Shown piece by piece: positions 21,616-33,390 of a DNA stretch of 64,000 bases; position 1 is the first letter of the stretch, and each line of letters opens with the position of its first letter. This DNA comes from Imbricaverruca yamaguchii (lineage: Eukaryota > Arthropoda > Thecostraca > Neoverrucidae). The stretch spans positions 1,010,001 through 1,074,000 of the forward strand of contig JAOTOL010001508.1 in assembly GCA_034440575.1 (NCBI GenBank). Direction: 5' to 3'. The notes beneath the pieces were generated by a model. That model was not told where the DNA came from and ran no database searches. It saw only the letters and a list, made by a program, of their open reading frames with translations. Position numbers and translations under genes: made by a program.

Positions 21616-22789
21616 CGCCCTGGAGGGCCTCTGAAAATAACGCGCACTGGAGGGGCCGGATTCCACTCCCCAAGATCTCGGCTCCTATAGGGGCTAGACC
21701 AACGAAATTCGCGGGGTGGATGGGCACGATAGAGAAATATATTGTGTGCAAAGTTCATGCCCTTAGGTCAATATTTTCAAGGTCAAATGAGTTCAAAATA
21801 GCAAACATTTCTGGTTTTCGTGGCTTCGCTTGTCATTGTTATGGATCGCTGTGATTTTATTTAAATGCTCAAAAATTTGCATTAATGATGTTTTGGACAT
21901 TACTAATGATGCAATGCAGATGCCAGGTCAGCCATTTGGCCTGAGGTCACATATACAGGAGCAATTTATTAGGTCATTACCTGCTCCAGTTACCGGAGCC
22001 GGGCTCCCAACCCGACTGCTCAGTTGGGCGGCTCGGCACAATTGGCTTCGCGAAGAAAGGAGTGAAAGGTTTGTCAGTTTGCCGCCAGGTGTCACTGTGG
22101 AAGGACGTCCGTTGGAGCTCCAGCTTTCCAGATAAGTCGTTGCAGAACACGGCAGTACTCTAGTCTAAGCTGTGGATAGGTGTTTAGCAATTACTTCTGT
22201 GATTATATTTCCTTAGTTTTTTATCTGATAAGCATTTTCGTAGCACGCAAACTATACTATATCAACCTAGCGACGCTGCCATGCGCCATCTTCTTTTTAG
22301 GCGAGGCCTCGTGGCTTTAGGCGTGTTCTCGTCGCTTCGATTTCTGTAGTAGGAGATATTACAAGTGTGTAGATTTCATAAGTACATTAGACAACATTCA
22401 TACTATCCTAGCATACTTTATTTCTTTTTGTGGTGCATAGTGTCTTTGGTGTTGAAGTTTAAGATAGAGTTTAACTGGTAGTAAGTTGGTGGTATTCATA
22501 AGTGCTGTGTGACTGTTCATTTTTATGTCTAGCCATAAGTGATATCAAAAGGGATATTCATATAGTTGTCTACTTGTGTAGAAGACAATTAGATTATACA
22601 TTTAGTTTTTTTTTAAACAAAAAACAATTGTTTAATAATTTCTGCTTAGCCTGTTGCTTTTCTTGAGGTACTCAGATAATTAACTGACGGCATAGGAGGT
22701 AGCGATTTATTGTGAATGATAGTTGGCTTTTTGTCGGTTGTTTAGCGAGTTAATTTGAATCTAAATAGGCATAAGCTGCAGCGTTTAGG

Positions 22790-23737
22790 ATGGTTTCGAC
22801 CAGGATGCAGGCACTAGAGGAAGAGATTAGGACCCTTAAGGCAAAGCTTTCCAAGCTCAAGGCTGCCCTTGTTGCACAGGGTAGGCAAGATAAAGCAACA
22901 AGGGGTCACTCCGGAGCAGGGACATCATATGCCCAGGTGGTCGCAGGCCACCAGGTAGCTGAGGCTTCCCCTACTGTGGAGGTGGCTGGGATCTCTCGAG
23001 AGGGGAGTGTTAATAGTGAACCGAACAGGGGTAGTTCTGGTAGGTCACAGGAGGGGAAGTGGCATGAGATCAGGGGGTGGAAGATTTGGAGACGCGAACC
23101 CAAGGAAAGGGTCAGTAAGTGGCTAGTGACAGGTGGTAGGAGCGGGAAGAAGCCTAGCGGAACGGCCCAGCGTGCAGGCATATTAACATCAAATAGGTTC
23201 CAGGCATTGGATGACTGCCCCCAGGATAGTAGTAGCAAGGAGTCAGTGCTGGTCGTAGGAGACCCTCGTGTGCGACATTTAGAGCGGGTATTTTGTAAAG
23301 GTATGAGGGACAGGAGGTGCATCACCAGGTCTGGTGCCAAGGTGAAGGACCTGGTACCTGTGGTGGCACAGGTCACCAGTGATCACCAGTTTAGTACAGT
23401 CATAGTCCATGTAGGGGTAAATAACATAGGTTCTGCTAGGAGTGAGGAGCTTCTGCGGGAGTACAGGGCCCTTCTGGCCACCCTGAAGGGTACCAATAGA
23501 GTCATTGTAACAGCAATTTTGCCTAGGGCTAGAGCCTCCCCTGATTGGAGCTCCAGGGCACTGGCAACTAACGCCAGGGTAGGTAAGCTCTGCCATGAGC
23601 TAGGTTTTACATTTGTAGACGAGTGGAGCAGGTTGTATGCATCGTGGGACCTCTATCAGAGGGATGGCCTGCACTTCTCTGAGAAGGGGGTCCATGTGTT
23701 AAGCAAAGTGTACGAGCATGTCCTTCAGGGAAACTAG
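22790..23737 (+). pseudogene. CR1 ORF1 (SGNH-type), open but with catalytic Ser changed to Pro
   Basis: A 315-residue ORF1 with a short N-terminal coiled coil (about 5-30) and a C-terminal SGNH/GDSL-like domain. The block I motif reads GDP instead of GDS: codon 23264-23266 is CCT (residue 159). HVGVNNIG (about 207-214) and DGLH (292-295) remain. It is otherwise full length and about 90% identical to the 47307-48254 protein by eye. The loss of the nucleophile makes esterase activity unlikely. It sits 8 bp before ORF2. Confidence 0.85.
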
Positions 23738-23745
23738 GAAATGGG

Positions 23746-26339
23746 GTGGGGAGGGATGAAATTGCATTGCCAACTCAGGAATATTCCAATAGTGTCAGCC
23801 AAGGCAATAGAACCTCAAAGTCTGCAAATAGGGAGAGCAGCAGTTCAAGGGGACAGAGTGATAGTTCATCTAGTGATAAAAGAACTCCTCAGTATGAAAA
23901 AGCCAAAGGTGGTTATGGAGCATTTGTTAAGTGTATGAAGTTTAATGGTCAGAGTATCCGTTCCAAATTTGATGAGTTCAAGTGTTATGTTGCTGAGGAG
24001 GAACCACATTTTGCTTGCATCACGGAGGCATGGGTCAGTGAAGGGTATTTTGGGGATAACTTACAGGACTATGAGATCCAGGGATACAATATGTTTTCGT
24101 GCAATGGGGGTCCAGCAATGAAAGGGGGTGGTGTAATGCTCTATATGAATAGCTTATTCAGTTCTCAAAAAGTAGCAGGTGGGGAAAAAAATGTGTCTGT
24201 GGAGTCCATTTGGCTTGATGTCACTGTGGGAAAAGGCAAGAGCAATACTCTTAGGATAAAAGCTTTCAATCGATGAGGAACACTGCCACATTCTCAGCAA
24301 CTGGAGCTTGACAAGGTGATTTGTGAGGAAATCAGTAGAAACTTTAAGAGGAAGTGCCTTATTCTTGGTGACTTTAATATAAAAGGCTATGAAAATGCTG
24401 GTGTTCGCTCCCCATCATGCAAAATGTTTAGGAAATACCTTGAAGAGGACCTGTTCTTACACCAGTTTGTATCGGACCCTACCAGGCATGGCTCATTCTT
24501 GGACCTTGTATTCTCGGATTTAAGTGACTTGGTTCAAGACTTGACTCTAGGCGAAACTCTGGGAAGAAGTGACCATAACATAGTTAGATTCAAGGCACAT
24601 GTAGGGGAAATTATCAAGGACAACTTGGTAAAGGTTCCAAATTTCAACAGAGCACACTTTGACTCCATGAGAGCGGCTTTAAGTGCCATCAGACGGGAAG
24701 AGGAATTCTCTAATTTAAATGTCTGTGAAATGTCGGAAAAGTTCAAATCATACTTAAAGGAAATTCAGATTGGACATGTCCCCCAAAAGGAAAGACTCAA
24801 AAGAAGGATAGGAAAGCCAGCATGGCTTAAACCAGACTTGATAAATGCAATTAATGCTAAGAAAATTACATTTAGAGTTTTTAAAGAAGCCTCAAATGTC
24901 GTTAACCTAAAGGCGTATCGAAAAGCTAGAGGCACTGTGAAGCAAAAAACACAAAATGAAATTCCAACCGATTGGAAAAGGGAAAATGTTGTTCCTATTT
25001 TCAAGAAAGGAGAAAGAGGGAAAGTTGAAAACCATAGGCCAGTGAATCTCACATCCCTGGTCTGCAAGGTACTAGAATCAATTATCAAGGATAGAATGGT
25101 TAGTTATCTGGAAGGTAGCAGATTGATTCAAGATACTCAACATGAGTTTAGAAAAGGACGATCGTGTCTCACAAATCTCTTGAACTTTTTGAACTTCGCC
25201 ACAGAACAATTTGATCAGGGAAATCAGGTTGATGTAGCATATCTTGACTTTAGTATGGCCTTTGACAAGGTACCCCATGAACGGTTAATGATACAGCTTC
25301 AATCCCATGGTATTGCAGGTAGCATCTTAAAATGGATAGAGTTGTGGCTTTCAGATAGATAGCAAAGAGTGATGCTAAATGGTACAAAGTCATCATGGCA
25401 AAATGTTCTTCGTGGAGTCCCCCAGGGGTCAGTACTGGGGCCACTACTGTTCATTATATTTGTAAATAACATTGAAAGTGGCCTAAGCAGTAATGTTTTG
25501 GAATCTGCGGATGATTTGAAGGTCTTTAGGGCAATAACAGGTCAAGATGAGCATATCTCGCTGCAAAAAGACTTAGACAAACTTGTGAAGTGGTCCGAAG
25601 AATGGCAAGTGAAATTAATTTTGATAAGTGCGAAATCATGCATGTAGGTAAGCGGCATATGAAGGCTCCATACCTGATGGGTGGCCAAGTGCTATCGGTG
25701 ACTCAACAGAAGGATTTAGGTGTTATTCTAAGCACAAAACTGGGGGCATCAGAACAGACCAAGGAAGCCAGGAAGAAGGCAGTGATAATGCTCGGGGCAA
25801 TAAATAGGAATGCATCATACAGAAGTGAGGGAGTCATCAGGGAGCTTTACTGTGCATATGTCAGGTCACAATTAGAATACTGCATCCAAGCTTGGTCTCC
25901 TAGCTATGAAAAAGATTGTTGGCTTTTACAGAGAGTACAAAAGAAGGCTACAAAAATGGTTAATGGCATAAGCAACCTGCAATATGAGGAAAGATTGAAG
26001 AAATTGAATATGTTTTCACTTAGATATAGAAGTCTGAGAGGACATCTCATCGAGGTCTTTAAATTTGTCCATGGTCTGGAGAGGGGATATCTTGGGGAAA
26101 TGTTTGAATTGAACAGAAATGATGCAATTAGAGGTCATAAATTCAACATTAAAGTTAACCACAGCAGAACAAGGTTAAGGCAGACTTACTTCACCAACAG
26201 GGTAGTAGAACACCGGAACCAGCTGCCAGAAAACATTGTCAGTAGCAGCACATTGAACATCTTTAAAAACAGCATGGACAATCATTATAAGAATAGAGGG
26301 CTTGTATTACTTTTCAGTATTACAGGGAGGGCTGATTGA
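23746..26339 (+). pseudogene. CR1 ORF2, disrupted
   Basis: The endonuclease region is cut by a TGA at 24274-24276 where the intact copy has TCA. A deletion of about 420 bp fuses the linker to the RT domain near 24955. A TAG at 25360-25362 replaces CAG in the RT. A one-base loss near 25615 shifts frame after the FADD-equivalent region, which itself reads SADD. The remaining frame continues to 26339. These lesions are incompatible with a functional product. Confidence 0.92.
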
Positions 26340-26605
26340 CAGATTTGGTGGGCAACTGGTTCAGTGTACAGAGTGCAACCAAGAAGGGCCCTTGTGGCTC
26401 ATATGTGCACTGATCTTTTTTGTCTTTATGTCTTTTGTCTTTATGAAATACATGAATGAAATATGGAAACGCTTAGGCACACAATGACAAACAATATATT
26501 TCGGGATGTGTAGGGAGTAACATGTAACGTGACATCAATCGCATGACAGTCATTTGCATTTATGACACATTCCAGTTTATCAAGTTTGGTTCAATTAGCC
26601 TGCCA

Positions 26606-27326
26606 TGAACTTGACCTGACTTGACCTCGGCGACTTAACATGACGTTTAAATTATATAGCATAATAACATGCATTAAACAAGTCGCTAGTGTTGTCAGGA
26701 ACACTTCCCTTTTGCCAATGTACGGGAAGCGCATCAGCGCCGATTTTTGTAGTCTGGCGCTACGAGTTGTTTTTATTTTAACGGCCCCTAAATTGAAAAC
26801 ATTTCGGGCGATTTTAATGTTTTTACTTTAAGCAATGCGCTGGCCATTTCTAAGCAGGTACGCAAGACATTTGGCGCATATCAGCCGGTGCAATATGGAG
26901 TTATGTACGAAAAATCGGAGGGGTTGGCGGATTTCGCCATCCCCCTCCAGGGCGTGTGTTAATCTGTCATGAACTTGACCTGACTTGACCTCGGTGACTT
27001 GACTTGACTTTGAGACAATGTAGCATGACAATGTACATGAAACAAGTCGCTAGTTTTTATAAGAACTCTTCCTTTTTGCCAATAAACGGGAAGCGCATCA
27101 GCACCGATTTTTGTGGTCTGGCGCTGATAATTTTTTTGACTTTAGCGACCCGTAACTTGAAAACTTTTCGGTAGATTATCGTTTTTCTTACTTTAAACAA
27201 CGCACCAGTCCTTTATTAGTAGGTACACAAACAATGGCGTATATTGGCCGGTAAAATCCGGAGTTATCTGCGAAAAATCGGAAGGGTGGGCGGATTTCGC
27301 CCCCACCCCCTCCAGGGCGCGTGTTA
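26606..27326. repeat. Tandem duplication of a roughly 362-bp unit
   Basis: Two head-to-tail copies (26606-26966 and 26968-27326) share CATGAACTTGACCTGACTTG, AAGTCGCTAG, ACGGGAAGCGCATCAGC, AAAAATCGGA and CTCCAGGGCG. They end in the same GTGTTAA. The edge sequence also occurs in reverse near 21608-21630. Unknown function. Confidence 0.8.
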
Positions 27327-27861
27327 AACATTGCCCTCTTGTAGCAGAAAGAACATGAAATATTGGACGACGGTTGAATTGTTGAACTGTTGAAGCCAAC
27401 AGTTGAACGTTGGTGTGATAAATAATGGCCCAACATAACCGGTGAGTGCATAAAGTGAAGCTCTGCTTTAGAAAAAGGCAAGCGAAGTAACATGCATGAA
27501 GATAAGTACTAACCATATTGGAATATAATGAAAGGGCACACTACACGCAAATTGAATAATCACGTTATCAAGAATTCGAAGGGAGATAGGTTGCATCCCA
27601 TGGTATAATTTTGCACGGCAATCGCCATTTCCATGCGAAGAGCTTCCCAATGATTCCTTCACAGTCCCTGATATATAAGAGCCTCCCATCCAGGCGCGGC
27701 GTGTCAAGTGGTTAGTGATGTCATTCTCGGGAATATCCTGATTGCTGAAAGCAAACCTCCCAGATACATTGAGATTGAGGCACATGGGTGTAATCATGTT
27801 TTCGAAATTGTGGGGGTGGACAAATCAGGGCCACGGTAAGTTTGGACTACAGAGGGCCCCC

Positions 27862-28105
27862 CCCGAAAAAAAATATCATTGGATTTCAGCCACTTTACTT
27901 TCAACGTCTCGTTTTCAGAAACACCATTATTAAAACTCTTATTTTGGGTACGAAAATTTCCACAAAAATGAACAAGTTTCACTCCTTAAAATTGGATGTT
28001 CAAATGAAATGATCCTTTGAACATCCAATTTTATGTCGGATGTGCTGGTCCCGATTTCACAAATACCACATAGCAATGCTGTAACTACGTTAAACGCTGT
28101 CCACT
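27862..28105 (+). repeat. Dispersed repeat, copy 2 of 2, with a 17-bp hairpin
   Basis: Related to 21360-21615. It contains a perfect inverted repeat, 27988-28004 and 28016-28032 (AAAATTGGATGTTCAAA and its complement), with an 11-nt loop. Confidence 0.55.
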
Positions 28106-28109
28106 TATA

Positions 28110-29640
28110 GCAGGTCAAAATAAAGTATTTTACTATGGTTTCATTGTAGTAATACAGACGATCAATAACCTTTCCAATGCTTTCCGGTTTTACGGGAAGA
28201 CATCTTGGCGCAATGACAACCAGGTCTGATTAAGGGTATGACACTGAGTACATGTGCCACCCACATGGACAGTGGCGTCCCTCCGGCCGGGACAAGGCGG
28301 CCCTTTAAAAAAGATTCCATTGCACTAGCTCGATTTTTTTCAACCGAAGACACCCATATGAAAGAAAAGGGTACCCCTTGGAAAGAAAGACGTCGCTTCA
28401 GGAAGGACCAAGTGCAACCCACCCCCTCGAATCTTTCAGCCAGAGGCGTCCTTCCAGGGGTTTTAGCAGTGGCGCCGCTCCAAAGAAATGGCGTCACTCC
28501 AGACAAGTTCCCACAATGGCAATTCCCGGATCTAGCCCTGATTACAAAATTGCTTTTTCCCGGTATGCAATCCGGCTGGTTATAAAATAGTGCGCATTCA
28601 CGTGTGCTTTCTCATGCAAATTTCACATCTTCTGTTGAAACATTGTGGGGAGCTTGTACAGAACATCAATGTTGCAGTGTAAATTTGAAATCAGCGCTAA
28701 GAGCGCCTTCTGAGTAGGATATGACGGATTTCTTGGGAGAGCTCCTGGTCATATAGGAGATGAGTGCCTGCTATCATAGCGGCTAGAAATAAAAAAGATA
28801 TTTGATCCTCCCATTCCCATTACACTCAATCATTGTATACACACTGGACCTTCGACGCTTTCGAAATTATTTCGACATCTCAACATTCTGATAACGTATG
28901 ACAAGCCACGTCGAATGATACCCACCTCATGCAAATTGAAGCCACAGCGACGAAACGCTAGTAATTTGAAGAATTATAGCTAACCATTGACATTGAGGCT
29001 TGAACTGACTACCCGGTTCAAATGTTGCTCGAGGGTTGGCCACAGACAATCTATCGACACCAAACATGGGCAGCTTTGAGAAGCGCGGGGAGACCGATGA
29101 AATGAGTTGGATCTTTGACTTTGAAAATTAATATGATTTCTGAACGCTTTGCTAGAGTACCTTACGGCACGTTGAATGACACCCACTGTAATGTTTATAG
29201 GCTCCGGCTGAAACCCGTGCTCCAGAGCAGCCGCCGCACACGCGAAGGTCATGGGTCACACTGACTGTATTGGCTGCGGCTCACAGCTGTCTGCAGCTGT
29301 GGGCTGCCATATCTAAGGAAATATCCAACACCTCCCCCAAGACGCATGTGTACAAACGGATATAGTACAGCATAAGAGGAACACACACGCGTCTTACGTT
29401 ACACAATCGATTACAGATAGTGATAGGTGGGCCCGGACCAGCGGACCGTAAATGTTTCCGTCCGCTGTCGAAGGCGAGTCCCACGTCTCGACTCGCGGGT
29501 AGGTGAGCTGGAGCCGGGAGCGCACGCATCACCGTGCGAGCTTCCCCGGACGTCTCTCCCGACCCGCGTCGCCACCTGTTGACTGCCCTGGCGGACGGTG
29601 TCGGAGTCGCTTTCACCGGCCCTGCGGTGGAGCGTCGTGC
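28110..29640. other. No gene recognised
   Basis: Mixed-composition sequence. Several ORFs of about 100 residues on both strands have no recognisable motif and no splice context that I trust. Confidence 0.4.
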
Positions 29641-30245
29641 TCAGACAACCATCTTCCTGCTCGCTGTGTGCTCGTCAGATTTCCGGCGGCGCTGGCCGGG
29701 GTCGCTGACGGTGATGAGTGGCCGCGGGCGGCGCAGGTATCGACGGTTTCGCCAGCATATTCGTCTGCTGGGCAGGCGGATGAGGTTGTAACGGCGGCTG
29801 CCGACGCCAGTGACTGTGCCGGTGCGGTCCCATAGACCGGCCATCGGATCCTGCAGGAGTACCCGCTGACCCGTCCGGAGCGGCTGATGGCGGCGTGTCG
29901 TCACCTCGTAGTGCGCAGTCGCGCGCCGCTGCATCTCTGCAGCCTTGGCGTCGCACGCGTCTGCCGCTCGTTGCCAACACTCGGCGAATGCACGCTGATG
30001 TGCTGGCACTGTTGACCTTAACGGATGGCCATATAGGATCTGGGCTGGTGAACGCTCGTGTACTCGCGGCGTGTTGCGCAGCTTCAGCAATCCTTCGGCT
30101 TCACGGCCTTGACTGCCGCCTCGGCGTGGCCGTTACATTGCGGGTAGTGAGGTGTGGATATTTGGTGTTTCACGCTCAATCGGCGCAGAAAGTCACGGGT
30201 GACTTCGGTGCATTCGCCACCCTTCGTGCGTTGCTACGGTTTCTG
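29641..30245 (-). pseudogene. Ty3/gypsy integrase C-terminal remnant
   Basis: Read on the - strand, an upstream frame (about 30220-30100) gives HYPQCNGHAEAAVK, the end of an integrase catalytic core including the final acidic residue of the D,D-35-E triad. A second frame (30090-29641) starts at LRNTPR and continues through SPAQILYGHPLRS, a basic segment and WDRTGTV, typical of the zinc-finger-distal C-terminal region of gypsy pol. The two parts are separated by a TGA and a frame change. No reverse transcriptase, gag or LTR was found, so this is a solo degraded fragment. Confidence 0.8.
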
Positions 30246-30539
30246 CTAGGCCTTCAGAGGTCAAAAAAAGCAAATGGTGGTCACCGACGGACCTATGTAG
30301 ACCAATCTGGTCGCCGGAGGAAAATGTGCATTTTTATGGACGAGGACACGTTTTCGACGGCTCAACAGTGGCGAAGAAGTATCAAAACTAGAACCTTTTT
30401 ATTTGGTCACCAGCCAAACTTGACCGACCGCAACGAGCGCCGTGTGGAACCCACCATTTGCCTCGCAGGCCAACATTTTACCTCGTCGCTGCATGAGACA
30501 TAAATATATTCGACAAAAAAAGTTCACAGCAGATTCACC

Positions 30540-30680
30540 GGGCATCTGACTCACCACACAACAAACATGTCAGGCAGCAGATCCGCCAGGCTACACGTCA
30601 GGCAGCAGATCCGCTAGGTAGTACATGCCAGGCAGCAGACCCGCTTGGTAACACAGCAGGCTCGTCAGGCAGCAACACGA
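30540..30680. repeat. Short tandem repeat, about 32 bp, 3-4 copies
   Basis: GTCAGGCAGCAGATCCGC recurs at about 32-bp spacing with variants, just past the stop of the hAT-like gene, so it would lie in that gene's 3' UTR. Confidence 0.7.
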
Positions 30681-30690
30681 AGCGCGATTT

Positions 30691-33390
30691 TTAATTACAG
30701 TACAGATAGTCATGGGGCTTTTTTGTTCCCTTGTGCCTGGCGACAACTGTTCCCTCAAGTGTTGACTTGAGGCTCAAAGTGCGCCTACTGAAGCTAAATC
30801 GGTGCTTGGCTTGCACCTTTCGGATCAGCCAATCGGAGTGGCACATGTCGGGACCATTCCATCGGATGATCAGCTCTTTGGCTGCGTTTTGGTGGTCTAG
30901 CTGCCGATGAATGCCAAAGACGGCCTTGACTGAGCTGCCCATGCTCTCTACTACGCTCTCGGGCGGGCTCATCAGCCAGAGCCTGATGACTACATTGAGG
31001 TAGGGTTGGAGAGCGACATTGCTTTGAGCACGCTGCCAGAGGAGCTTGAGGAGTTTCTGATTTGAGTCTGCGCAGCTCCGACTCATCGTGACATACGCCT
31101 CCTTGACGGCAGCTGTTGGGACAACGTCCGGGATGAGCCGGCGACCTCTGAGGCGGTCAATAGCACATGCTATGTCCCCAACGATACTAGAAGTTGGAGA
31201 CCGTTGGAGGCTTGCCAAGTTGGCCACCAACTCGATGTCTGCCATGGACTGCAAGAGCTTGCCATTGTGACAGCCCTTACTGTCGCCCTTGGCATCGACA
31301 CCAGCCTCGCGCCGCTCACAGTGCCGACACAAGATTTGCAGAAAATCTGATATTTCGGCTACCTGCTTTGCTGTCAAATTTCCACTAAATGCCGCCATGC
31401 TTTGCCAGCAGATTGCTATCTCCTCCGGGTTTCCCTCTTCTAAAGCGGCATGGATACCTGCAGTATCCAGCGGCGCACTTCCTGCCCTGATGCTGTCACG
31501 TGGCAACACAGCCGCCATCGCACGAAGCTGCTGCATCTTCTCCCTGAAAATCTCCTGGCGCTCCCATGGAAGCCTTTGGACGTCCTGCAGTGCACTGCTG
31601 AGCTGTGCCACTACTGCATAGACATCAAGCAGTGCTGAGACACGAACCCTGAAGGTGGAGTCGCGCCCTCTCAGGAGCTTGAGCTCCTCCTCGATCTCCT
31701 CCAGGACATTTGCCTTCGCCTTGGAGCTCTGCAGACGGTTTTCGAGGGCACGAGTAGTAGCCGGCAGATTGGTGATAAACGCCTTGGACACTTTAGCAGC
31801 ATGTGGGGCGAACCGTGTGTCTGACCAGAGGAGTGGTTTGCGCGTGGCCAACCCCATGCTCTCCCCACAAGCAACCAGCTCCTCATATCCCTTGCCATGG
31901 GCAAAACGTTTGGTCATGCGAGAGACCATGGTGATGGTGTCGTTTACCCATCTGCAGGTTGGGGCTGACCTGGCATTCCCATCTGCTAAGTTGAGTAGGT
32001 GCGCACCATCCCAAAAGCATGGCACGCAGGGCGGCTTTGAGCGGACTGCAAGGTCTTTGTCGCTGTTGGCCAACTTCCTCAGAAACTGGACTGGCACACC
32101 TAGCTGATGAAAGCTGACCATCTGTACATATTGCCGCCAGCTGCTCCACGCGCTTGATACCTACACAGGCAGTTGTCGCCAGCCACTCCTCCGCGAGTGA
32201 AGCACCGTCGTGGTTCTTCACGATAGGAGCGCCAACGATGAAAGCCTGGACCATTGCATCATCAGGCGCCTGGGGAACGATGGTTATGACAGCAGTAATG
32301 TCTATGGTGCGGTGATTCAGGGTCACCTTGTCTGCCACAAGCGCAACACACGGCGAAGACTCAACGTGACGGGTCACGGCGCTGAGAATTTCATCAGCGA
32401 AGGCATCGCGGAATCGTGCCATTTGAACAGATGAGTGGCAGATGTTGCCCACATCAGCACCACTGAGCTTCAGCAACACGATTAGCTTTTCAAATTCAGT
32501 CTGCGGCAGTGACTCCTCCAGCACGTGATAGGCCACACGCAGGACTCGCTTGCTGACATCTGCTGCCTCCTTGCTCTCCTTCGTCTTTCTGGTGCTCTTA
32601 TCTTCATCTGCTCGCATATACTCCTTGTGCTTGGTGGACGTCAGGTGGCATTTCAATGACGCTTTGAGCAGCACGAACGACCGAGGAAGTGTCATGGGCT
32701 TTGGAAAGGACGTCCCGAGAGAGAAGTCATATCGGTAGACGCCAGCGACGTTGGTGGATTTCATGTCAGGAAGCTGGTTAGGACTGAAATCCGGGTTGCA
32801 GACGTCACAGTAGATGACACCGAGGTCTGGAACACACTTGAGGTGATGGGATGAGGCACGGATAAAAGATTCCAGGTCCCTTGCAAATTTGAGGGCCTCG
32901 AGCTCATCCTTATCACTCACTTCATGCATGACGGTATCACCATGGATGCGAGGCCCTTCCATCAGCTGACAGAGGCGGGAGACTGTTGACTCCAGTTTCC
33001 CTATCTTGGCCGTGCACGCACACACTTCGACCGCACGATGAGACGTGCCGGCCGCACCCTGCCCAGGAACCGGAGCGTCTCGCACGGGAGCTGCATCACC
33101 TGGTACGTCTCGCCCGGGAGCTGCATCGCCTGGTGCGTCTCGCCCGGGAGCTGCATCACCTGGTGTGTCCCGCCCGGGAGCTGCATCGCCGGGTGCGTCC
33201 CGCCTGGGAGCTGCATCACCTGGTGCGTCCCGTCCGGGAGCTGGGTCGCTTGGTGCGTCCCGTCCGGGAGCTGGGTCGCCTGGTGCATCCCGCCTTGGAG
33301 CTGGGTCGCTGGACGCGTCTCGCCCGGGAGCTGCATCGCCTGGTGCGTCCCGCCTGGGAGCTGCATCGCTGGGTGCGTCAAATCCAGGAG
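30691..33390 (-). CDS. hAT-like gene exon 2 (transposase-like body)
   Basis: The first 345 bp are a 30-bp in-frame minisatellite. The rest is a hAT-like body read in two frames, 33390 to about 32110 and about 32121 to 30691. The overlap falls right after CTDGQ; in the second frame the family sequence resumes as SFHQLGVP. The length excess (184 + 2700 = 3n+1) fits a single indel. TAA stop at 30691-30693. Confidence 0.7.

Larger units (their letters stand above)
22070..26454 (+). mobile_element. Decayed near-full-length CR1 LINE
   Basis: Collinear with the intact element at 46408-51363 from the 5' UTR (TTTGCCGCCAGGTGTCACTG) through ORF1, ORF2 and the CTTTATGTCTTT tail. It carries one 5' UTR unit (the intact copy has two), an internal deletion of about 420 bp near 24955, two nonsense changes and at least one frameshift in ORF2. 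It may begin a little upstream of 22070, since no clear boundary or target duplication was found. Confidence 0.93.

Noticed and set aside
27700..27850. Another tRNA-derived SINE head (GTCAAGTGGTTAGTGATG)
   Set aside because: An A-box-like sequence only; no B box or target duplication was found.
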